64,000 nt of DNA from Saprospiraceae bacterium (GTDB lineage: Bacteria > Bacteroidota > Bacteroidia > Chitinophagales > Saprospiraceae). Made by a program: the position numbers and the translations under genes. Below the pieces are notes generated by a model. It ran no database searches. It worked only from the letters and a program-made list of their open reading frames with translations, and was not told the DNA's origin. Shown here in pieces: positions 32,943 through 39,457 of this stretch. The stretch is from positions 3,099,501 to 3,163,500 of the forward strand of contig JAHCHX010000001.1 in assembly GCA_026129545.1 (NCBI GenBank). Direction: 5' to 3'. Position 1 is the first letter of the stretch, and the number at the start of each line of letters is the position of its first letter.

Positions 32943-35600
32943 CTAAAAATATCCCTTCACCCCCTTCACCGCTTCCTCCAGCCCACTCGCATCGCTGCCC
33001 CCAGCCGTAGCAAAAAACGCCTGACCGCCGCCGCCGCCTTTAAGATGCTTTTGGGCGAGTTCGCGGACGATGGTGCCAGCATTCAAACCCCTTTCTTTCA
33101 CCAAAGTGTCGCTGATTTTGACGGTCAGCAGTGGCTTGTCGTTGGCGACGGAGCCGAATGCGATGACGGCGTTTCCGAGTTCACGGTCGAGTTCGTAAGC
33201 GAGCGTTTTCACGGCGTTGGCATCGCTGAGCGGGAGTACGGCTGCGATGTGCCGAATGCCATTCAGCACCACAACTTTGGAGCGGAGGCTGTCACGGAGG
33301 CTGTTCGTCTGCTCCTGCACGAAGCGTTCGATTTCTTTTTGCAAGCGTTTGTTTTCCTCCTGCAAATCGAGGACGGCCTTCGAGGGGTCTTTCGGGTTTT
33401 TGAACGCCGAATCATAGACTTCCAAACGCTCCAATTTTTGTTCGATAAATGCCTCTGCTCCGGCAGCAGTCACGGCTTCCACGCGGCGCACCCCAGCGGC
33501 GACGGCGCTTTCGGCGGTGATTTTGAAAAAGCCGATTTGACCCGTGCGCTGCACATGGCAGCCGCCGCAGAGTTCGCGGGAGAAGGAGGGGTCGAACGTA
33601 ATCATGCGCACCGTCTCGCCGTATTTTTCTCCGAAGAGCATCATCGCTCCCGCCTTTTTGGCTTCTTCGATGGGCAGTTTTCGCGCTTCTTCGAGGGCGA
33701 TGTTTTCGCGTATTTTTTCATTGACGAGGCGCTCCACGCGGGCGATTTCCTCGTCGGTCATTTTCTGAAAGTGCTGAAAGTCAAAGCGCAAAGTCTCATG
33801 GTCGAGGTAAGAGCCTTTCTGCTGGACGTGCGTGCCGAGCACCTTGCGCAGCGCGGCGTGGAGCAGGTGTGTGGCCGAGTGGTTGTTCTCCGTGAGGCGG
33901 CGTTTCCAGCCGTCCACAGAACATTCCACCGTGCGGTCCATCACGAACTCCGGCAACTGGTCCACGATGTGGATGACGAGGTCGTTTTCCTTTTTGGTGT
34001 CGAGCACGCGGATTTTTTCGTTCGGGCCAAAAGTCATGTAGCCCGTGTCGCCCACCTGACCGCCGCCTTCGGGGTAGAAGGGCGTTTTGTTCAGCACGAT
34101 TTGGTATTGTGGCTGGCCTTTGAGCATGACGGTGCGGTGTTTCACCACTTTCGCGTCGTCCACTTCGAGTTGGTCGTAGCCGACAAATTCAAACTGGTTG
34201 ATATCGCGCAACACTGTCCAGTCGCCCACCTGTTTGGCGGCGTCTTTTCTGGAACGCTCTTTTTGTTCCTGCAAAGCGGCTTTGAAGCCTTCCTCGTCCA
34301 CCGTCCAGCCTTTTTCGCGGGCGATGAGTTGGGTAAGGTCGAAGGGGAAGCCATAGGTGTCGAACAATTCGAAGGCCTGCTGGCCGGAGATGCCCCCCTC
34401 TGCTTTTGGAGAGGGGCTGGGGGTGAGGCTTTCGATGCGTTTCAGACCCGATTCGAGCGTCCGCAGGAATCCTTTTTCCTCTTCCAAAACCACCCGCGAC
34501 ACGAAGTCAACCTGCGCTTTCAATTCGGGAAAAACATCGTGAAACTCATCGGCCAAAATCGGCACCATGCGATACATCACAGGGTCTTTTTGATTGAGGA
34601 AAGAGTAATAGTAGCGCACGGCGCGGCGCAGGATGCGGCGGATGACATAGCCCGCGCCGGTGTTGCTCGGCATTTCGCCATCGGCAATGGTGAAACTCAC
34701 GGCTCGCAGGTGGTCAGCCACGACGCGCATGGCGACGTCGCTTTTGAGCCATTCAGGGTTAATTCCGGGATAGGTGCCTTCGTAGTGATGGCCGGTCGCT
34801 TTTTCCAAAAAATGGAAAAGCGGTTTCCACAAATCGGTGTCGTAGTTGGAAGCGACACCCTGCACGGCGCGACAGAGGCGCTCGAAACCCATGCCCGTGT
34901 CAACGGATTTGGCGGGCAGTTCTTCCAGCGAGCCGTCGGCTTTGCGGTTGAACTCCATGAACACGTTGTTCCAAATCTCGATGACGTTGGGGTCGTCGGC
35001 GTTCACGAGAGCGCGTCCGTCTTTTTTAAGTCGTTCAGCGTCAGGACGCAAATCCACATGGATTTCGGAGCAAGGGCCGCAGGGGCCTTGGTCGCCCATT
35101 TCCCAGAAGTTCTCTTTTTTTCCAAAAGCTAGGATGCGGTCTTCGCTCACGAATTGTTTCCACACGTCGAATGCTTCTTGGTCGAAGGGCAGTTTTTCTT
35201 TATCGTCGCCTTTAAAAACGCTGACGTAGAGGCGGTCTTTCGGAATTTTATAGACCTCTGTGAGCAATTCCCACGACCACGCGATGGCTTCTTTTTTGAA
35301 ATAATCGCCGAACGACCAGTTGCCCAACATCTCGAACATGGTGTGGTGGTAGCCGTCGAAACCGACGTCCTCGAGGTCGTTGTGTTTGCCCGAAACGCGG
35401 AGGCATTTCTGGGTGTCGGCCACGCGGGGAGCGGGCGGTTTTTGGTTGCCCAAAAAGAAGTCTTTGAGCGGCGCCATGCCGGAGTTGATGAACAGCAGGG
35501 TGGGGTCGCTCTTGGCCACGATGGGCGCGGAGGGGATGATTTTGTGCTCTTGGGAAGCGAAAAAGTCGAGGAATTGGCGGCGGATGTCGCGGGAAGTCAT
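32943..35600 (-). CDS. alaS: Alanyl-tRNA synthetase
   Basis: 885 residues, full length. Class II catalytic core at the N terminus (RRQFLDFFASQEHKIIPSAP, INSGMAPLKDFF), the tRNA-recognition region, the editing domain with zinc-site motifs HSATHLLH and CGGCHVQRTGQIG, and the C-terminal DHHA1 domain ending with the glycine-rich GGGGGQAFFATAGG. It charges tRNA-Ala and clears mischarged Ser/Gly. An oddity: between LESGLKRIE and QQAFELFDTYGFPFDLT the protein reads SLTPSPSPKAEGGISG, encoded by a sequence resembling a dispersed CCCCTC.../...GAGGGG repeat. The overall length in this loop is normal, so function is probably retained. Confidence 0.97.
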   Translation of the reverse strand: MTSRDIRRQFLDFFASQEHKIIPSAPIVAKSDPTLLFINSGMAPLKDFFLGNQKPPAPRVADTQKCLRVSGKHNDLEDVGFDGYHHTMFEMLGNWSFGDYFKKEAIAWSWELLTEVYKIPKDRLYVSVFKGDDKEKLPFDQEAFDVWKQFVSEDRILAFGKKENFWEMGDQGPCGPCSEIHVDLRPDAERLKKDGRALVNADDPNVIEIWNNVFMEFNRKADGSLEELPAKSVDTGMGFERLCRAVQGVASNYDTDLWKPLFHFLEKATGHHYEGTYPGINPEWLKSDVAMRVVADHLRAVSFTIADGEMPSNTGAGYVIRRILRRAVRYYYSFLNQKDPVMYRMVPILADEFHDVFPELKAQVDFVSRVVLEEEKGFLRTLESGLKRIESLTPSPSPKAEGGISGQQAFELFDTYGFPFDLTQLIAREKGWTVDEEGFKAALQEQKERSRKDAAKQVGDWTVLRDINQFEFVGYDQLEVDDAKVVKHRTVMLKGQPQYQIVLNKTPFYPEGGGQVGDTGYMTFGPNEKIRVLDTKKENDLVIHIVDQLPEFVMDRTVECSVDGWKRRLTENNHSATHLLHAALRKVLGTHVQQKGSYLDHETLRFDFQHFQKMTDEEIARVERLVNEKIRENIALEEARKLPIEEAKKAGAMMLFGEKYGETVRMITFDPSFSRELCGGCHVQRTGQIGFFKITAESAVAAGVRRVEAVTAAGAEAFIEQKLERLEVYDSAFKNPKDPSKAVLDLQEENKRLQKEIERFVQEQTNSLRDSLRSKVVVLNGIRHIAAVLPLSDANAVKTLAYELDRELGNAVIAFGSVANDKPLLTVKISDTLVKERGLNAGTIVRELAQKHLKGGGGGQAFFATAGGSDASGLEEAVKGVKGYF
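34391..34430. repeat. Repeat-like CCCCTCT/AGAGGGG sequence inside alaS
   Basis: Contains inverted arms CCCCTCTG and GGAGAGGGG around CTTTT and continues into GGCTGGGGGTGAGGC. It encodes LTPSPSPKAEGG in the synthetase. Such strings are widespread intergenic palindromes in Bacteroidota. A shorter relative is the hairpin at 57080-57103. Confidence 0.5.
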
Positions 35601-35706
35601 TGTATTTTAATGCGCTAATGAGGGAATGTGCTAACGAAAAAATGGCTTTGGTGCAGAATTGGCACATTGGCACGTTAAATCAAATAGCACATTAAAAAAA
35701 GAGGCG

Positions 35707-35714
35707 CAAAGGTA
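35707..35714 (-). promoter_or_regulatory. -7 box candidate for alaS
   Basis: TACCTTTG on the minus strand matches TAnnTTTG exactly. TTTG occurs only 14 bases upstream, short of the usual 17-23. The leader to the alaS ATG would be about 100 bases. Nothing else was recognised between 35601 and 35787. Confidence 0.35.
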
Positions 35715-35787
35715 GGGCGATTTCAAAACAAATTAGCGCCGCGCAGAAAGTCTGTTTGGTTGCGTCCGCCGATGTGCCAGAAAAAAA

Positions 35788-35985
35788 CTACCCCTTGTGT
35801 TCGCCGTCGTCGGGCGGCAGGGTGGCTTTTCGCTCCTTCGGAGCTCGACCAGCTTCTCGAAGTGCCTGATGAATAATCCATTCCAATTGCCCGTTCACGC
35901 TGCGGAACTCATCGGCGGCCCATTTTTCGAGTGCCGTGTATGTGGTTTCGTCCATGCGGAGAACAAATGATTTTTTTGATGCCAT
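35788..35985 (-). CDS. Ribbon-helix-helix (Arc-like) protein paired with SPFH gene
   Basis: 65 residues from ATG 35985 (MASKKSFVLRMDETTYTALE). An upstream in-frame extension to 36099 is non-homologous text encoded by an inverted-repeat element and is rejected. The strand plus two helices (FVLRMD, TYTALEKWAADEF, VNGQLEWIIHQALREAG) fit the Arc/MetJ fold. In Bacteroidota very similar short proteins lie directly downstream of SPFH/band-7 genes, as here. The conserved WAADEFRSVNGQ.E core argues for a specific partner role, perhaps a regulator of the operon; this is inference. Confidence 0.8.
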   Translation of the reverse strand: MASKKSFVLRMDETTYTALEKWAADEFRSVNGQLEWIIHQALREAGRAPKERKATLPPDDGEHKG

Positions 35986-36025
35986 GATGTTTGCGGTTGG
36001 CGGTTGGCCTGAACAAAACAAGTAT

Positions 36026-36123
36026 GGGGTTGACGAGGACGGACTAGCGTGAATGAAGATTGAATTGCTCCCAATATGCAGTGTATCAATGTTCATCAAC
36101 GAAAGCCTGTCCTCGTCAACCCT
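36026..36123. repeat. Fold-back inverted repeat between SPFH and RHH genes
   Basis: Outer arms GGGTTGACGAGGAC..CT (36027-36045) and the complement at 36105-36123 match at 17 of 19 positions. A second, gapped set of complementary stretches (around 36050-36064 and 36084-36099) continues the stem inward, so most of the ~98 bp could fold into one imperfect hairpin. It separates two genes that are normally adjacent, suggesting a small non-autonomous mobile palindrome. Confidence 0.65.
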
Positions 36124-36139
36124 ACTTCGGGGCCAACAT

Positions 36140-36991
36140 TTATTGATGCAAAGTCCCGGTGTTGAGCACGGGTTGGGCGTTTTTGTCGCCGCAGAGCACG
36201 ACCAGCAGGTTGCTTACCATAGCGGCCTTTTTTTCTTCGTCGAGTTCGATGATTTGCTTGCGCGACAGATGCTCAAGAGCCATTTCGACCATGCCGACAG
36301 CGCCCTCCACTATTTTGCTGCGGGCAGCCACGATGGCAGTGGCTTGTTGGCGCTGAAGCATGGCTTGAGCGATTTCGGTGGCATAGGCCAGATTGTTGAT
36401 GCGGGCTTCGATGACTTCTATGCCCGCGATTTCCAATCGCTCGCTGATTTCGTGCGCCAGCTGGTGGTTGATTTCGTCAGAGTTGGCTCTGAGGGTCACG
36501 GTTGCCTCTTCGTCTTCAAGGTTGTCGTAGCTATACATCCCCGCGAGTTTGCGGATGGCTGCCTCGCTCTGGATTTTCACGAAGTCGGCGTAGTGTTCCA
36601 CGGCGAAGGCCGCTTTGAACGTGTCGCGCACCCGATAGGCTACCACTGCGCCTATCATGATGGGGTTGCCCTGTTTGTCGTTCACTTTGATGGTGTGCAC
36701 ATCAAGCGTCACGGCTCGTAGCGACACCTTTTTCTTGGTGTAGAAGGGGTTGGCGAAATAAAACCCACTGTCTCTGATGGTTCCGATGTACGCGCCAAAA
36801 AGCGTCATTACCCTGCTGCTGTTGGGTTCGATGGCCAAAAAACCGGGGGTGATGAGTGCGACGTCGAGCACCAGAACGATGACACCGAGCGCGATTTGCT
36901 TGGTGACGACTAAGGCGATGCCAGCTGCCAAGAGCAATATGCAAAGCGAGAGCATTACCCAACCAGATGTGGGCTTGATGGTCTTTTCCAT
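36140..36991 (-). CDS. SPFH/band-7 domain membrane protein
   Basis: 283 residues from ATG 36991 (MEKTIKPTSGWVMLSLCILL); the extension to 37042 is not used because the promoter-like sequence lies there. Two membrane segments in the first ~60 residues are followed by the SPFH domain (GFLAIEPNSSRVMTLFGAYIGTI, VSLRAVTLDVHTIKVNDKQG, VKIQSEAAIRKLAGMYSYDN) and a coiled-coil tail (LQRQQATAIVAARSKIVEGAV). Such proteins form membrane microdomain scaffolds; the specific role is unknown. It is followed by the ribbon-helix-helix gene, its usual partner, after a fold-back element. Confidence 0.88.
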   Translation of the reverse strand: MEKTIKPTSGWVMLSLCILLLAAGIALVVTKQIALGVIVLVLDVALITPGFLAIEPNSSRVMTLFGAYIGTIRDSGFYFANPFYTKKKVSLRAVTLDVHTIKVNDKQGNPIMIGAVVAYRVRDTFKAAFAVEHYADFVKIQSEAAIRKLAGMYSYDNLEDEEATVTLRANSDEINHQLAHEISERLEIAGIEVIEARINNLAYATEIAQAMLQRQQATAIVAARSKIVEGAVGMVEMALEHLSRKQIIELDEEKKAAMVSNLLVVLCGDKNAQPVLNTGTLHQ

Positions 36992-37029
36992 GATTTTGGT
37001 CTGATTTTTATGTGATACTATTTTAATAG

Positions 37030-37061
37030 CAAATGTAATCACATTAGAATCGTTTTGTCAA
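37030..37061 (-). promoter_or_regulatory. Bacteroidota-type promoter for the SPFH-RHH unit
   Basis: Minus strand TTG (37061-37059), a 21-base spacer, and TACATTTG (37037-37030), an exact TAnnTTTG box. The start would be near 37023, about 30 bases before the SPFH ATG. Confidence 0.55.
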
Positions 37062-37140
37062 GTGGTGCGGACGAAAAAGACGAAGAACGCATGCCGATAA
37101 GCGACAAACGCAGCAAAAGGCCGGATGGGAAGATGCGAAC

Positions 37141-38058
37141 TTATATGTGCCGCATCAATCGTTCAAGCCATTTTTTCACCACCGTTTTTTCGGAAAGATA
37201 TTCAAACACGAGGTAAGAAAACAGGGCCACCGCGCCACCCAATAGGACATCAATGATGTAGTGATGCCGCGAATAAACTGCCGTAAACCAAACACCCGCC
37301 GTAAAAACGGCAAAAAGCAAATTGAGCCATGTTTTTTTCAAACGCCAGCCGTAGAGCAAGCAAAGCACGGGATAGGCCGAGTGCAAGGATGGTATCGCCG
37401 CAAATACGTTGGCGTTTTTTTCATACATACTGGCGAAGAGGGAAATGCCGAGCAGTTTATCAAACTCAAGCAGTCCTGCGGCGTGGCCGGGTGTGCCGTG
37501 TAGCACCTCGAACCCGTATTGCTCCACATACCACGGTGGCGCGGCGGGGTAGAGGTAGTAGATGCAAAAGCCTACCAAGTTGGTGAAGAGGAATGCATTG
37601 GAAAATTTGAGAAAAAGCAGTTTGTCAGTACGCAGCAGCCAAAAGGCGAACAGGAGTGGTATTGGCACCCAATTGAGGTAAAACAGACCTGTCAGAATAT
37701 CCCAGAATGGGGTGTGGCGTGTTTTGAAGTACTCGTTGGGGGTGATGCGACCTTCCGGCGTGTTCAGCCCGAACCACGCTTTTTCGATGTTGTATGGTTC
37801 GGCGACGTGGATTGGATTGACCTCAAAGTTCGGGAGTACGCGCATGGAATCATAGATAATCCAATACGCAATGAAGGCTCCAAATGCCAACACGAAGCGC
37901 CGTGTGGTTGCGTGCGCGTAATAGAGAGACAGCACGGCCACATAAAGAAACAGGTGCTCGGTGCGCCACCCCACAAAAAACCAGAACCATGCAAAATAGG
38001 CCGCTGAGCCAACGAAAAGGGTGGAAAAATGTCTCAAGTCAAGGGATGAATTTCTCAT
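37141..38058 (-). CDS. PAP2-superfamily protein, Aur1/inositol-phosphoceramide-synthase-like
   Basis: 305 residues from ATG 38058, which overlaps the DUF4833 gene's 3' end by 20 bases; the longer frame to 38145 is unlikely. Several membrane helices surround the PAP2 catalytic motifs: FAAIPSLHSAYPVL (C2-like, SLHSA) and YSRHHYIIDVLLGGAVAL (C3-like, H..YIIDV.GG). A variant C1 is not obvious, as in Aur1-type enzymes. Aur1/PAP2_3 proteins move phosphoinositol from phosphatidylinositol to ceramide. The neighbours (CDP-alcohol transferase, inositol-phosphate synthase, sphingoid enzymes) support inositol-phosphoceramide synthesis; a plain lipid phosphatase is the alternative. Confidence 0.8.
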   Translation of the reverse strand: MRNSSLDLRHFSTLFVGSAAYFAWFWFFVGWRTEHLFLYVAVLSLYYAHATTRRFVLAFGAFIAYWIIYDSMRVLPNFEVNPIHVAEPYNIEKAWFGLNTPEGRITPNEYFKTRHTPFWDILTGLFYLNWVPIPLLFAFWLLRTDKLLFLKFSNAFLFTNLVGFCIYYLYPAAPPWYVEQYGFEVLHGTPGHAAGLLEFDKLLGISLFASMYEKNANVFAAIPSLHSAYPVLCLLYGWRLKKTWLNLLFAVFTAGVWFTAVYSRHHYIIDVLLGGAVALFSYLVFEYLSEKTVVKKWLERLMRHI

Positions 38059-38584
38059 AGATGGCTGCGCCCGTGCGGGGGTCTTTGCCCCAAAGCTCCA
38101 CATACTCGACTTTTGGCGTGAGTGTAAACGTGGTGCTTTTGTCAATTTTCACGAAGATTCGTTCCAGTTTCATGTCGCGGCCACTCATTTTGAGAGCCGC
38201 ATAAGGTTCTCCTTGGGCATCAAAGGCGAGGCGCAGTTTTTTCTTGGAATAGCAAACCAATTGAAACTCATATTCCCCGGCACCAGCTATCTTTTTGGTT
38301 TTGACCCCATAAGCAAAAGTTCTTTGTAAGTAGTTCAATCCCTGCATGCTGCCATCTTCGGCGTAGCGAATCCAGTAGATGTTGATAGGGTCGCCATTTT
38401 TAAACGCGTTTTTTCCTGTTACGTTGGCATCATACACGATGGTGTTCGTGTTGCCCGTCCGCTGGATATAAAACAGCCGGTGTTTGCCATTGGGCGGGGT
38501 GGGATAGTTTTCTTGCGCGGATGCTCTAATGCCGATGCAAGCCAACAAGAGGAGGACGAGAGGCAAACTCAAATATGTGTTCAT
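38039..38584 (-). CDS. DUF4833 secreted/periplasmic protein
   Basis: 181 residues with signal peptide (LSLPLVLLLLACIGIRASAQ). The sequence KHRLFYIQRTGNTNTIVYDAN, GDPINIYWIRYAEDG and LNYLQRTFAYGVKTKK fits the DUF4833 family, small beta-rich Bacteroidota proteins of unknown function. It lies 14 bases after the CDP-alcohol transferase and overlaps the PAP2 gene, so the three genes form one tight unit. A role in handling or localising the inositol lipid is suggested by position only. Confidence 0.8.
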   Translation of the reverse strand: MNTYLSLPLVLLLLACIGIRASAQENYPTPPNGKHRLFYIQRTGNTNTIVYDANVTGKNAFKNGDPINIYWIRYAEDGSMQGLNYLQRTFAYGVKTKKIAGAGEYEFQLVCYSKKKLRLAFDAQGEPYAALKMSGRDMKLERIFVKIDKSTTFTLTPKVEYVELWGKDPRTGAAIYEKFIP

Positions 38585-38597
38585 GGGGACGCACGGT

Positions 38598-39302
38598 TTA
38601 TTTGGTTTCCAATTTGTCCAGCGCCGTCTTCGACTCTTGAAGTCTTTGAATAGCCGTCCAATTGGTCAAGATGGCAAGGACAAAAATAGGGAAGGTGAAC
38701 AAAGTGATATTTTCAAAAATAGGAAAATTGGTGCCGGGAAAGGTGTATTTGAATTGGCCAGTGTAGTCTGCCAATAGGCCACACACCACCGCAGAAATAC
38801 CAATCAGCAAAATGCGCTCGGGTCGCTGCATGAGGCCGCCTTTGCACTCTATGCCCAGCCCTTCTGCCCGCGCGCGCACATAGCTTACCATGATGGAGCC
38901 TATCATGGCGACGAACGCAAACAGCGAGCTCAAGAAGTAACTCTGCGCTACTAGATAGTAGCAGATGCCCAGAAACATGACCAACTCGCTGTATCGGTCG
39001 AGCACGGAATCGTACAATGCGCCGAATTTGCTTTCCATCTTGCCCACGCGAGCCAGTCGCCCGTCAATCATGTCGAACAGCCCCCCGAACAGGATGATGG
39101 CACCGCCCCACCCCACATAGCTCAAGTCGGTGCGTTCCTTGCCCCCTCCGGCGATGAACACGATGGTGGCTACGATATTGATAAGGAAGCCTATTGTCGT
39201 CACCGCATTGGGGGTGATGCCTGCTTTCAAGAGCAGGTTGATGAATGGGTTGATGGCCTTGTAAACAAGCGGTTGGCCTACGTCTTTCAGAAAGTTTGAC
39301 AT
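38598..39302 (-). CDS. CDP-alcohol phosphatidyltransferase (candidate phosphatidylinositol-phosphate synthase)
   Basis: 234 residues from ATG 39302 (MSNFLKDVGQPLVYKAINPF); longer frames read into repeat copy D. The signature DG(x)2AR(x)8G(x)3D(x)3D is visible as DMIDGRLARVGKMESKFGALYDSVLDR. Multiple membrane helices follow. The enzyme would join CDP-diacylglycerol to an alcohol phosphate or alcohol. With inositol-3-phosphate synthase and a PgpA-like phosphatase nearby, inositol phosphate is the likely acceptor, giving phosphatidylinositol phosphate and then phosphatidylinositol. First gene of a three-gene block with DUF4833 and PAP2. Confidence 0.88.
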   Translation of the reverse strand: MSNFLKDVGQPLVYKAINPFINLLLKAGITPNAVTTIGFLINIVATIVFIAGGGKERTDLSYVGWGGAIILFGGLFDMIDGRLARVGKMESKFGALYDSVLDRYSELVMFLGICYYLVAQSYFLSSLFAFVAMIGSIMVSYVRARAEGLGIECKGGLMQRPERILLIGISAVVCGLLADYTGQFKYTFPGTNFPIFENITLFTFPIFVLAILTNWTAIQRLQESKTALDKLETK

Positions 39303-39327
39303 GACACACGCATTTTGTTTTATTGAT

Positions 39328-39426
39328 ACTTCGCGCCGCCAAGTTTTGGGCATGGCTAAAAGCGCAATCTGTTCAAAATCACGGAGAGCGAGCATGGGTT
39401 CTGACAAATCCTAGCGAATCAAGGTA
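39328..39426 (-). repeat. 100-bp dispersed repeat, copy D
   Basis: Minus strand TACCTTGATTCGCTAGGATT ... GGCGGCGCGAAGT, 99 bp, closest to copy C in its middle and to A/B at its left end. It separates the DUF5686 gene from the CDP-alcohol transferase block. Confidence 0.75.
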
Positions 39427-39457
39427 GAAAAATAGCGGAGGATTATGTCAAAAGTAG

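Noticed and set aside
33045..35132. A 695-codon plus-strand open frame
   Set aside because: It lies wholly antisense to alaS, has low-complexity FDGQQ/VGDGAE-type text typical of a shadow frame, and shows no family match; alaS is unmistakable.
36024..36099. N-terminal extension of the ribbon-helix-helix gene to 36099
   Set aside because: The added residues are encoded by the fold-back element and show no similarity to the family; the internal ATG at 35985 gives the expected start.
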